Shown piece after piece: positions 48,546 to 59,795 of a stretch of DNA of 64,000 nucleotides. The stretch lies in contig OY986974.1 in NCBI GenBank assembly GCA_963920575.1, forward strand, positions 2,790,001 to 2,854,000. The letters are read 5' to 3'. Source of the stretch: Narthecium ossifragum. Its lineage: Eukaryota > Streptophyta > Magnoliopsida > Dioscoreales > Nartheciaceae. The notes under the pieces are model-generated. The model saw only the letters and a program-made list of their open reading frames with translations. It was not told where the DNA came from and did no database searches. Position 1 is the first letter of the stretch. Every line of letters starts with the position of its first letter. The translations under genes were made by a program, and so were the position numbers.

Positions 48546-48665
48546 GAGAGAGTTAGGTGAGCCAAAGGGGTGACCTGAGAACACGGATGCAACCTTGCAG
48601 AAGTTGCAAAGGTTTGGCATTTGCAGCTGTGTTCTCAGATCCACTCCTTTGGCAGCAACTCTCTC
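48546..48665 (-). ncRNA. MIR398: MIR398 precursor hairpin
   Basis: The minus strand folds into a stem closed by GAGAGAGTT/AACTCTCTC. The 3' arm (48565-48585) matches miR398 at 20 of 21 positions (GTGTTCTCAGGTCACCCCTT after the first base, which is C rather than U). The 5' arm (48627-48647) holds the expected star strand, GGAGTGGATCTGAGAACACA. A further short stem (AACCTTTGCA/TGCAAGGTT) sits in the loop. miR398 targets Cu/Zn superoxide dismutases and their copper chaperone and is induced by copper shortage. A TATA box and a GTAC core lie upstream, supporting this strand. No target gene is in the window. Confidence 0.93.
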
Positions 48666-48730
48666 ATATATTTTTTTTCTTCATGGCGGTTTGTGGCATT
48701 GAGTTTCGATCAGAAAGGGTGTTTCTATAC

Positions 48731-48739
48731 CTTTATATA
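48731..48739 (-). promoter_or_regulatory. TATA box of MIR398
   Basis: The minus strand reads TATATAAAG, 66 bp upstream of the hairpin base, a suitable distance for a transcription start near 48700. Confidence 0.7.
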
Positions 48740-48782
48740 GAGAAGTCACTGGTAGGCGTAGGACTCATGCTTAGCTCATTCA

Positions 48783-48786
48783 GTAC
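48783..48786 (-). promoter_or_regulatory. GTAC core, candidate SPL7 copper-response element
   Basis: GTAC in the context gagtactga lies about 45 bp upstream of the TATA box. SPL7 activates MIR398 through GTAC cores under copper deficiency. A four-base word is weak evidence alone; position supports it. Confidence 0.45.
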
Positions 48787-48789
48787 TCA

Positions 48790-49263
48790 TCATGTTGACA
48801 AAGTGTCATCATTCTCTACCAGATGTCAGGTCAAACAATTGATAGTTAAGGATAATACTCATGTAGGGACATAGTAATGCGATATTATGCAAAAAAATGC
48901 AGTTGCCAAGCTGTTTCAAGCTTTCTGATTTCCAGATTCTTGGCATCTCATGCTAGATTCATGTCTAATATTAGAGTAACATGTTGGAGACAGTAATAAA
49001 AGTCTTACCAGGTTCAGCTTGTTAGCTCCTTATTTAAGCTGTCAAGAAGAGAGATCAAATGGTCACAAACTGCGTCCATACAAAAAAAAATAAGTCATGA
49101 GCACTGAAATGACTCGATAAACACTGAGAAAATTGCAATCGGAGATATATACAAAGTATATCAGTTCCAGATGGGCTCAAGTAGCTACAGAACAAGAATT
49201 AATTCCAACAAAACATTACAAACTCAGCAAATCTTGACATTGCAAAATTAAGGAGACATATGA
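48790..49263. other. Intergenic region between MIR398 promoter and MinE
   Basis: Distal MIR398 promoter and 3' untranslated region of the MinE gene. Nothing else recognised. Confidence 0.5.
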
Positions 49264-52258
49264 TCAGTTCCCGTTGGGAACATAGAAATCAAAAGTGACA
49301 TCAACTGCGCCGGATGTTTCTCCCTTGTCTTTGTACTCAATGCCTGTTATTTTGCCTCTGTAGTCCTCATCGGCATCATGGTATTCCGGCTTGACACGCC
49401 GGACAGGAACTGTCACGGAGTACACAGTGCCAAGGTCTGGGTCCGTCGAGACGATGAGTTGAACCTTCTCCTGAGAGTCAATCTCCACAAAATCAGATAA
49501 AGCTTCGACGATGTTGCTCACAATCCTTTGCTTTGCTTCATCACTGACTGCACATCTGTCGGAGAAGAGGATCATTTTAAGCCTCTGCTTTGCAATATGG
49601 GCATTTGAATTCCTTCTTGCAGTAGGTGTAGGAAACAATATCCTCCATGCCAAGTTTACGCGCTCAAAGAAGCTCATGTTGATGGCATTAAGAAGAAATC
49701 CCTCAGCATCTTGCTTATTTATTGCAGAGGCTAGTTTGTTTCCCATGGTTGCAAAGCACCTGCACTCCTGACGCCTCATTACCTGATCCTGGGGTTTGGT
49801 GTGCGGCCACTTAGTTGTTAACTTCATGTCCTTCAATCCACTAGTAGAAAAGGAACCAATTTGTATCTGTAAGGCGAGGACAGAAAAGTGCCCACACGAG
49901 TCAGACCAATATTTTCAGGTTCAAACACATTTGGCGTTATGCCAAGTTGTTCATACCAAGGAAAAAGATTTGAGAGATGCTCTAAAACCAAAAATAATGC
50001 ACTTAAAATGAATGGAGAAATTGACAGAAAAGGAAAGTGATAGCTTTCACAATTTTCATATCATATCCTCCCAAAGAACTAAGAGAGATACACCAAGGAC
50101 GCTTATTATCAAAGGAGCGTTTTAGCCTTAAAATGCATACCCCCTTGAAATCCACCATCCAGCAGGAAAAAATAGAAACAGTGATTGCTAATGAAAACAG
50201 ACCTTCTTCACTGAACCATATCGACAGGGACTTCCAAGAACAAAAGATACATGCCATTGAGGGTGTGGTATCAAAGGGTCCCATTACGAACATATGGTAA
50301 GTATTTTTGTAGTAAAGTATGACGGGACTAGTTTGAAAGTGGACAAGACAGAAAAATAGTCAACTAAACTGAAATCTACGGAGAGTGTTACCATAGCCAT
50401 CAATTAACTCGTTTTAGCTTCATATCCTTCCAAACAGAAAAAAGCCTGTAATGCAGGCCTTGGAGTCATTAAAACTGCTTTACATCAGAAGTGTCATTCA
50501 CTCCCACATTACAATACCAAGCATCAGTTACAAGATCAGACACGAAGTAGCTATATGTTAAAAGCACAAATTCTTCTTGGTCAGTAATTGTTGAGACCAA
50601 CTTAGCCAATAGGCATTGCAAATTTTCCATACAGAAGCCTTGAGGAGTCCTTTGCTGAATACATAGAAGGATGAAGAATCAACCATAAATCTTCAATCAC
50701 AGATAGTGTTCAGGAAGGATATACATCAAAACATCTGATAAGAAGATTGCAGATGTAATATATTGAGTGTCATTCAGTCCCACTCCAACATTACGATACG
50801 AAGCATCAAATAACGTGCTCAAAAGTGGCTATGCATTAAGCACAAATTTTCCTCGGTCAGTGTTTGTTAAGAAAAACTTGAGTAACAGGCAGTGTAAAAT
50901 TCTTTTCCACATAGAATCCTTTGAGGATTTCATTATTGAATACATGGAGAATCAAGAATTTACCATCCATCTTCAATCACAAATAGTGCCGGGGAAGAAT
51001 ATGCATCATCAAATATGATACAATGATGACAAATGCAGACAGAAATCTCATTACACCTTTTTTTATTATTAGATAAGCCCGAAGGCTGGGTTAAGAAATC
51101 TCATTACACCAAACTACTATGAGCTTCAAAGATCTTAAAGAGTCTAAAACCATTGATTGAATCCAAAATATAATGGTTGCTTCAAGAAGTTCCCATTAAG
51201 TAATCAACAGCATCAATGTACTGCCAGTGACTAAGCAAATATGTTTCAAAATGTTCAGAGCTACCATTGCCCAGACGCAAAGATTTCAATGAACACTAGG
51301 ATCGAAGTGAATACTAAATATGTCAGGTTGTCGTCCATTATACAAGCCATTAACGAATTATTCAAGGATTCTAAGCTGCAGGACGGGCACAAATAACATC
51401 TGAAAGACTGAAATAAATGTAACATGTTTTGATACAAAGTTCAAAGCCTAGGAGTGGGAGATCTTCTCAGTCCGCAAAAATATTACAGAGGGGACAAGAT
51501 GTTACTTCAGCAATTCCAATTAGGGAGATTACATCGAGGGAGATTACGATGCAAACTCTCTCTATTCATGACAACAGCGTCAAAACCCAACATGCCTTAT
51601 TCGATCTGTTCCTGTACACAGAAATCCTAGAGGTTCCCTCACTTCAGGGAAATTCACTCACCAGCTTCAACACATCTATCTCAAGACCACATATTATATC
51701 ACTACAACCCTATCCATAAACTTCACCAGCTAGTTCCACTGCATCTATAACACATTACCAGAATGAAGTAAAGCAAAAACCTACAGTATCAGCCTTATGG
51801 GCTTTCCAACAGAAGAATGCACTATACGGGGTAGTTCTAATGAAATCCGAGGAAAAATCCTAGCATGAACTATGGGATACAAAGACCCAAATTGCAGACG
51901 ACTGAGAGACGGGAAGCTTTGCCCAAGACAATCTGGGAAGATTAAGCCCTCAATTTTGCACCATCTAACTAATCCCATACCTAAGAGGATTAAACACAAC
52001 AAGATGGGGACAATGTAAAAGCATCAAATCTAGATAAAATGGAAGAAAAACCAAATTGGAATTGCCATCGAAGGTGCCACAAATGGGTGGAATACCATCC
52101 CTAAATAGCCAAGACGGGGTCCATAGGCCAAAATATATCCGAAATAAAAGCAGGGAAAAGGGACAGGCCTTTGAACACTGAATGGTGGGTCGCGCGAGAT
52201 GGCTGGGATGATACGAAGCGAACGTCCCAAAGGCCTTTAGATCTCCAGATATCGCCAT
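49264..52258 (-). CDS. MINE1: Plastid cell-division topological specificity factor MinE
   Basis: MinE positions the plastid FtsZ ring at mid-organelle by driving MinD dynamics in the stroma. The main exon (49866-49264) carries FLLNAINMSFFERVNLAWRI, IAKQRLKMILFSDRCAVSDE, IVEALSDFVEIDSQEKVQL and YSVTVPVRRVKPEY, all diagnostic, then a plant-type C-terminal extension ending DVTFDFYVPNGN. The first exon is placed at 52258-52169 (MAISGDLKAFGTFASYHPS...), which resembles the start of other plant MinE proteins. Joining them in frame needs a donor at AAG|GCCTGT, a GC rather than GT donor, and gives about 230 residues. A GT donor at ATTCA|GTGTTC would break the frame. The main exon is certain; the first exon border is tentative. 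Confidence 0.85.
49867..52168 (-). other. Large MinE intron 1
   Basis: 2.3 kb without coding content. It contains an imperfect tandem duplication at about 50490-50990 and repeated clumps rich in aaat and catca words. Confidence 0.6.
50490..50990. repeat. Imperfect direct duplication, about 280-bp period
   Basis: 50490-50710 and 50767-50990 share ordered blocks: gtgtcattca(c/g)tccca, cattac(a/g)ata, aagcacaaatt, tcagt, cttcaatcaca(g/a)atagtg. The copies are roughly 75-80% alike by eye. Confidence 0.75.
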
Positions 52259-53508
52259 TGCTCCTCGTCGGCGACGAAGCTCTCACTCGCCGACCTGCAG
52301 GCTCTCTAGTCCTTTTCAGGTGGGGGGCGGAAGGGCACTTGTTTACTACTAGTCTTCTAGACGGTTCGCGTTGGAGGATCCAAGCTCCAACCCGGCAGTT
52401 CATACGCCGGTTTATGACTAACCCTCAGCATTCGACGCTGATCTCGTTGCCGAAGAGTTCGGTGGTTCAGATGCCGGTTTCGTTAATTTTCTTTTTTTTC
52501 ACCTAACGATTGGTTTAGATCGATTTGAAACTCATCCAAAGAGTTAGATCTTTCTAATGCGTAACGATAAAATTTAAAACGCTTTGGGCTATTGATATGA
52601 TTGTACAAATGAAGTCTGCGGATAAGTTTTTCTCTTTAGCTGCCTCCATTGTAATCTCTACTTATAGACTTGATCTCGGATGGTCACTGATACACACTAA
52701 TAAAGTTATCTTTGATGTCAGTAGATGCAGGTTTGGACCTCATGACTTTCTCGGAGATTATCTATCATCCAAATATCATCGAAACATAGAGTTTAAGGAC
52801 TTTAATCATGATTAAAGACTAACACTGCCTTTCATTAATTAAATGCTGGACTGGCTTTCTTGTCAGAATCAAAATGTATATTTCAGCAAAATTATGTGCC
52901 AGATATGATGAGCACAGACAGCCTAAAATACGCCTCATGGAATGTTATGTTGCAAATATATTGCGTCATAAATTAATGTCCGAGACGCAGGTGCGAATCA
53001 CGCGCCTGGCAGCACTAAATGGGCCCGACCCTCTCGGACGGTTGTGATTACCGCACTGCTTTTTAAGGCTCCAAAATAGATGGACCAATCCCAACTGTCT
53101 CGACGAGAATCTCAAATTAAAAGACTATAACGCCCTCGTCGTGTTTCCTAAACAGCACGATACTCGAGGGTATAACGGTAATCTTGAGAAGGTCAATTCT
53201 ATGCCGAATACCAAAAGGAGCCAGAACGAGACAAAAGAGCAGCGCGACGCTTTAACCGTTTCAGGTACGCATAAAGACTAAAATACCCTCAGTACTCCTC
53301 GTATTTACTAAAACACCCTCAGGAGCCGATATGATCCGAATATACCGGAAATTAATTAAAACAGCTAAAATTAGGCAACGATGATCTAAAAGAGGAGAAA
53401 TATCTCTCAAATTGATTGCGAATCGATTAAATTTGGTTTCTGAAGCCTGATGTAATTAAAACCATCAGCTAGGGGCGTTCTGGGGAAAGAAAAAGCGGTA
53501 CTATCGTC
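52259..53508. other. Intergenic region upstream of MinE
   Basis: MinE promoter and leader, then AT-rich sequence. The open frame at 52597-52815 shows no recognisable motif. Confidence 0.5.
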
Positions 53509-53949
53509 CTAGAAGCATGCGAGGAGGAGGAGAGCGATAGCGGCGGCGGAGATGACGAAGCGATGGAGAAGAGATCCACCGGCGGGGGCGGCGGCGGATG
53601 CATGGGGGGCGGGGGCGGGTACGGGAGGGAGATCCTCGACGTGGATGGCGAGCTTCATCCCGTTCCAGCAGTAGCCACGGCTGCATATGAAGTAGTACCA
53701 GCGCGACTCGTTGAGTTGCATAGCGAAGCTATGCCCTCGGCTGTAGTTCAGAATCGGATGCTCCGGCGAGCACTTCTCGTAGTCCGTGGCGTTCACCTCC
53801 ATCACGTCGTACAAACCCCCCGTCCGGTAAAGGAACACTGCGGCGTTTAAAGCCATTAAAGATCGTTAGCTAGATAGATCGGATCTACATGAACGTAATC
53901 GAAGAGAAGAGAAAGGGCAAAAAAAAATCGTTAGATCGGACCTAGATGA

Positions 53950-53994
<45 letters not shown>

Positions 53995-54202
53995 GCCAGT
54001 CGCCGACGTGAATCCGGTGCTTAGCGGCCCAGGGGGTGTAGTTGACGTTAGGGGCCCAGTGCTGCTTGTCACCGACATAGAACGCATCGGCGGAGACGAG
54101 GGGAACGTAGAGGACGGAGATGGCAGCGATAACCGCTACGAACAGGAGGAGCGGGGCGCCTCCGCCGCCGCATATGGTTCGGCTCCGACGAGGGGTTTCC
54201 AT
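53509..54202 (-). CDS. Early nodulin-like (lamin-like) phytocyanin, GPI-anchored
   Basis: Two exons, 54202-53992 and 53837-53509, join in frame to 179 residues. A signal peptide covers about residues 1-40 (hydrophobic LLLFVAVIAAISVLYVPLV). The plastocyanin-like domain follows: FYVGDKQHWAPNVNYTPWA, HVGDWLVFLYRTGGLYDVMEV, YEKCSPEHPI, WYYFICSRGYCWNGMKLAIHV. Two cysteines for the domain disulphide are kept, but the histidine expected before the second Cys is Tyr (GYC), so a blue copper site is unlikely, as in other early nodulin-like proteins. The tail is Pro/Ala-rich and ends in a hydrophobic stretch (FVISAAAIALLLLACF), the pattern of a GPI-anchor signal. It should sit on the outer face of the plasma membrane. 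Confidence 0.92.
53952..53990. repeat. (GA)n microsatellite at an intron donor
   Basis: About 19 GA repeats on the plus strand. On the gene strand this is a CT run starting directly after the donor CTCG|GTCTCT of the phytocyanin gene. Confidence 0.95.
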
Positions 54203-54294
54203 CTCTGGAAAGGGAAGTACTCTCTGGACTCTGGAAGACTGGAACGCTGCTTACAGTCACGCTTTAGGCACCACCGGCAGTGTCTGTGTGGGGG

Positions 54295-54302
54295 TATTTA
54301 TA
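54295..54302 (-). promoter_or_regulatory. TATA box of the phytocyanin gene
   Basis: TATAAATA on the minus strand, 93 bp before the start codon, leaving room for a leader of about 60 bp. Confidence 0.7.
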
Positions 54303-54699
54303 GTGGGTGCTGGGATTTTTTAGACACGGAGCGATATTTTAACAACTTTTCAAGTAATTACTATACTGTCATTCACTTCTCTGCTGCATGTTACGTATAT
54401 TGGTGATCGACACGTGTAGTGTCTTGCTCTCTTATATTTATTGAAATAAAATATATATCTCACGGAGGTAAAAAGAGCAAGATTTATTATAGTTCCTAAA
54501 TCTTAACCATCAGATCTTGAACAGACGGATGAGATAAAAAGATGAAAGATTTGGTGGAAAAGGGAAAAAAAGGAGAAAAGTGGTGGAAAAACAAAAGGGA
54601 GAAAGCAGTTGATCTCAGCCATCGATTCAAGGTCAGACGATCGAGATTCACGGCCACATGATGCCAAATCCGGAGATTATCAATTGAGCGTTGATTTAT
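54303..54699. other. Phytocyanin upstream region
   Basis: AT-rich upstream sequence with A-rich runs (54540-54600). No other gene or element recognised. Confidence 0.5.
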
Positions 54700-54964
54700 A
54701 TACATGGTGGAAATCATGTATGTTATACATACGGTCCAATCGGTAGTGAGGTACCGACTGCTTGTTTGTGTACATGAACGAAGTCATGTACGTGACAGAC
54801 ATGGTCCAATCGGTAGTGAGGTACCGACCAGGGCCGACCCAACCACTAGACGACTTAGGCAGTCGCCTAGGGCCTCTGGTTAGAAAAGGGCCCCCAAATG
54901 CAGTGCTTTAATGAATCCAAACATTAATTATAACTTTAATAACATGTTTAATCTAATGTACAAC

Positions 54965-56593
54965 TGATAAGACGTGAAAAGTGCACAAATCACCCTTTTA
55001 ACTAGGTCTCGTTAGTCTCCGAGCAATGCTATTTTGATTGTCTTTTCCCCATTTCAGGCTTAAAGACCCTCAACGAAGATTAGATCAAGTTTGGTGCTAA
55101 AACGAACAAATAAAGAACATGCTAGGAGCAAAAGAGCAAAGGAGCAAAGATGAACCATCTTTGACATCAAAACTGTACCTGCTCAGGACGAACCAGATGA
55201 TGTACCATATATGGTTGGAAAGCTCTTGAAGTCTAGATTCCAGAACTTTTTACGGTTCGTGATTTGGAGTTTCCTAAAGGAAGATATGCTATTTTTAGTA
55301 CAGATGTGCAGAAGAAGCAGTTACGGAAAACAAGATCGATCTCATCCAAAAGGAGATCGATCTCCTTGGGCGCTGCGGGAAAAATAGAAGGAAATTGACT
55401 AATCCGAGTTAGGGTTTGTCTTAGGCTATAAATAGCCTTATTTGAGGGCGTTTTGGCAGCCTTCCATAGCCGAATTTTCGTCATATCTTAGGTTTTCTCT
55501 TAGTTTCTTTTCCAAAAATTAGGTTAGATCTTTGGTGGAAGATCCATGGGTGGAGCGCGGCGACAACCTTCATCGACGGATCTCCTTCCTAAGATGAGTA
55601 ACTAATCTCTAGCCTAGGGATTTCTATGATGTAATAGCGAATCTTTCTAGGTTTTTCCTATGGATCAGAGCATGTACTTTATGATGGTTTAATGGATAGA
55701 TTTCATATTTTATATATCTATTGGTAATCTTTCTTATGGTGAATGGATTGTTTGCTCTTTGTGCCCTAATTTCGGTCTGTCTTGTCTCGGTTTTTTCGTG
55801 GGTATACAGCCGGATTTTGTGAAAACTCAAAACATAAAAGTTGTAGATCTCTGTCTTAGCTTTCCAACGAATCTTGAATCATCTCGTTTTGAGTTTGGAT
55901 GTGAAAGTTACGCTGAGATTACGCTCGCTGGTTTTGAGCATTGCATGTTAGAGGCTAGGATTAGGACTTGTTCAAGTTGCTTTCATGCTAGAACCATGTT
56001 AGATATTTGGATTGGATTCTAAACCCTAGCTTATGATTGTAGGAGTGCTAGAACCACTGCCTTAATGCTAGAACCATTAAGACCTATGATTGTAACCTAC
56101 GATTTATTCTTTATCTTTATCGATTAGGCGATCTCAAAGTGCTAGAACCACTTTGATTATTTTCATACCAATTATCCGCTGATTTGTTCTTCATTCCGAC
56201 ATAGGCTTCTAATGAATCTATGTTGAGTGATAGTGGACCTAGCCGATCTTCTATCAACCCTAGAAAATCATCTTGAACTTATTGAATTGCTTTTATCCTA
56301 GGAAGACCTAGTTAGTTCTTTATTACGGATTAGAAATCTCTTGGCCGTTTATCCTATTATTATTCAGTTGAGTTTAATCTGAGTTAAGAGTAGTTTAAAA
56401 ACCCAAAATCATTTCCTTTATCAATCTTTTGATTTAGAACTATACGAGGTAATTATACTTAACACTTCTTTTCCCTGTGGACCGACTCGGACTCATTGCT
56501 ATCTACCCATAAAGTAGTTAGTTAGTGATTCGGATTATAAATTTCTAATTTTGGCGTTCTTGTTAAGACCACGACACTTTTCAAGGCGTGTCA
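54965..56593 (+). repeat. 5' LTR
   Basis: 1629 bp, TG...CA ends, with agatcgatct words at about 55336-55370 and a TATA-like tataaatag at 55428. Related to the solo LTR at 20251-21960. Confidence 0.9.
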
Positions 56594-56902
56594 GAATTTT
56601 GGCGCCGTTGCCGGGGAATAGAATAGTAGTTAAGTTGATTGCTTAGTGTAGTTTTAATTCAATTAGTTATTTTCTTATGCTTATTATATTAAAAAAAATT
56701 AAAAATTTAAAAATTTTAAAAAATTAAAATAAAAAAAAGAAAGTGATTTGTGCTTACATTGCCTATTTTCTGTTGCTAGGAGACGCCGACGTAAGGAGAA
56801 TCAGTGATCTACGGTCGACGACGGACGTCTCATTCTTGGACCAGCCCCTTGTGACGTATTTCTAACTTTTTGCTTGGTCATTGTTTAATTAATTATTTAT
56901 AC

Positions 56903-58891
56903 ATGGCCGATAATTATATGGCATCGGGTGCCACATTGAACGATTACTTTTTACCATCTAGTTGTGCACCCACTTATGTTAACGATACATATGATTTCTC
57001 AAACCCGTCTTATGATTCTCATTCATACACCTATGATCCGGATTTGAGTGATCATCCATACCATGATTGGCAATCCCAAGGTTACTATCCTCCCAATGTT
57101 CAACTACAAGATATGAGGATACCGGACCAACACTTTGCACCTAGTTTTGAACCATCTTATCTTCCTCAAACACAATACCCACCACCCCAACATTGGCATG
57201 AGCCTCTCAGTCCCTTTGAATCACAAGCATACGTAGATCCATCTTTAGATGAAAGGGTTCTTAAAGCTTTAGAGACTTTTGAGGAACTAACACCAATCCT
57301 ACATTCTCATTCACAATTATTAGCCAATATGGAAGCCCGAATTGGACAACTAGCTTCTTTGATGGATTCATATGATGATGAGGCTGATGAGTGTGGAAAT
57401 GAGTCGGTACTTCCTAGTTCTAATGATGATACTTGTGATACCTAATTTACCAATGTTAGTGACACATGCAATTATGTGATTCCTAATGAGACTTCACTTG
57501 TTCATGATGATGTGAATGGTGTTTCGCCAATGTGTGATGATATTATTAATGATCTGTGGTCGGCAGTACATATTGATTGGATGAAAGGACAAGTGCCTCA
57601 TATTATTTATGATGTTGATGAAGATGATAGTGATGCTCATCTTACCAATGTTTATGATATATGCACCGATGAGATTCCTTTTGAGGCATTACCGGTTCGT
57701 GATACTTTAGATGATAATATGTCTTGTGATGTGAATGAATCGGTGCCTCCGGTGTTTCTTGAGGATAATGGTATTGATAAATGCATGCATGACTTGGTAC
57801 TTCATATGCGTGATGATCATGCTGTTGATGCTTATCCTTTAAATGATTACGATGCATGTGATGGTGATGTGGTTTGTGATAACTTGCCGGCTTCTGACGA
57901 AAAGAATGATAATGATGTTTGTAAGGATATATTGTCGGCATTTGATGTCAATGATGTTATTGATGAGAACTTACCGGTTTTCGATGGATATATTGATGAC
58001 AATGTTTGCGACGATTCTCCACCGGTGTTTGATATTAGCGATGATATTAAGCCAATTTTTTATGCATCGGATGAGAAGTATGTTTTACCGGTTTTGGAGG
58101 ATTCTGAGATTGATGGTGCTTGCAATACTGGCGTACCGGTTCTTGATGTGTTGGATGATGTTATGCCTATTTTTGATGATTTGAATGACTTAGATGATCC
58201 TTGTGAGACCTCCTTTAGGAAACCTCACTTTGAGCCTCTACCCTTTACTTCCTCCACACTTGTCGAAGATTGTGAGGAGACGGACCTTGTTATTCCACTT
58301 TTCCTAAGCCATGCTGAATGTGATTGTAATTTCATCAAAGACTCTTGCAAGACTCCCCATTTTTGTAGTTTGTTTACTAAGGACCTTCCCTTTTTCTTTG
58401 ATGAAGCATGTTTGCATGACTTTACTCGTATTCGGACCATGTATTTCTTTACCTCAAATCATCGACCTCCAAAAGACCACTTGAGGATGGATCTTTTTAT
58501 TGAAATTCATGGCTTGAAGGATGACAATTGGCCCTTGATTAAAACTTTTACTGAATTGTTTGCCATGAATCCTTCTTTATTCTTTGATAAAACATGTTTG
58601 CACCTCCTCGCCATTCTTAGGAACATGTATTTCTTTACTTTCACCCATCGGCCACCAAAAGCCTATTTGATGATGGACAAATTTACTGATTCACATGATT
58701 TGCAGGATGATGATCGACTATTGGCTAAAACTTTTAATGATTTATTTGCCTTGAACCATCCGTTCTTCATTAATAAATCATGTCTGCATGTTTTCTCTAT
58801 TCTTCACTCTCTGTATTTCTTCACCTGGAACCATCGGCCACCCAAATTCGGTTTTGATCTTTATAACATAACGTCGAGCGGAAGACGATAA
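56903..58891 (+). pseudogene. Gag-like retroelement protein with one in-frame stop
   Basis: From the ATG at 56903 (MADNYMASG) a Tyr/Pro/Asp-rich frame runs to a TAA at 57443-57445 and continues in the same frame to 58891, about 660 codons in all. The first part ends in a coiled-coil-like stretch (LLANMEARIGQLASLM). The second is very acidic, with repeated DD..LPVFD words. The last third contains three copies of a module about 62 residues long: CLH, then YFFT, then HRPPK. No zinc knuckle is seen. It is probably a structural protein of the element, now with a nonsense codon or read-through stop. Confidence 0.7.
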
Positions 58892-59066
58892 ACCGAGCAC
58901 TTGCTAGGAGGACCCAGTTTTTAGGAGTTCTTTTTAATTTTTAGGATTTTTCTTAATTTTTAGGATTTTTCCATGATTTTGTTTCCAGTTTTCCTTTTTT
59001 CCCCAAATTTCCCTTATTTTTCCCGAGTTTTTCTCTCTCCTTCTCGTCGCGGCTCACCAGCGAGCC

Positions 59067-59795
59067 ATGGGCTCGTCGTCCCGGCTCGTCCCCGAGCCGT
59101 CACCACCCACCGCCCGTCGCCGTCTATCCGACCATCCCAGTCCCTCTAAACCAATACCTACATCACCGCCATCTTCTCCTATACCTCCTCCCGACCTCGT
59201 ATTCCCTCAATATCACCTCCTCCGACGCCGGTCAGCCTCCCCTGTTTCACCGGCCATCTCCGATCACCTCTTCCACTGCTTCCCACCGCCCTTAACCACC
59301 TCCAGAACCTTCCTCTGGCTGTCACGAAGCATCTTCCACCCTCAAAACTCAAGCTTGCAGCTCGGATCGCCGGCGTCCACTCCCAACGATCTCTCAACCT
59401 CTCCGACCATCTTCTATTCGCCTCCTAGAACTCCAATTCATCAAATAAATCATATAGGTGAGTTCCTTCGGCCTCCACGATCCTTCCTCGATCCTTGCCA
59501 ACCTCAATTGAAGCTCCGACCGCCGAATTCCAACTCCGGTCATCTTCCTCCGAGCCATCCACCGCCGTTCCGTCGTCTGGAGGCCACTATGCTTCGATCA
59601 GACTTCACCAGTAAACTCCTTGGCCCTCCACGGTGCTATCCCAGCCCTTCCCGTCCTCTGGCGACGAGGTTTCACCGTCGATCCGCCGCCGGTGAGTTCT
59701 CAGCCGTCCGATTGCTGATGGACGCGATCCATATACTCCAAAGCCCAGTTTTCCAATCGGACGGTCGCGATCATCAATCAGGACAATATTATTGA
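59067..59795 (+). other. GC-rich Ser/Pro-rich open frame inside the LTR element
   Basis: A 242-codon frame (MGSSSRLVPEPSPPTARRRL) in a distinctly GC-rich block between AT-rich retroelement sequence. Composition differs sharply from both sides, as expected for a captured host segment. No domain is recognised and it may not be translated. Confidence 0.4.

Noticed and set aside
48540..48670. miR399 (because of TGCCAAAGGAG on the minus strand)
   Set aside because: Only the first 11 bases fit miR399 and on the wrong arm; the GTGTTCTCAGGTCACCCC arm and its star identify miR398.
51781..52258. Whole 97-codon frame at the MinE start as one exon
   Set aside because: Only the first 30 residues resemble plant MinE; what follows is hydrophobic and unlike the family, so it is taken as intron.
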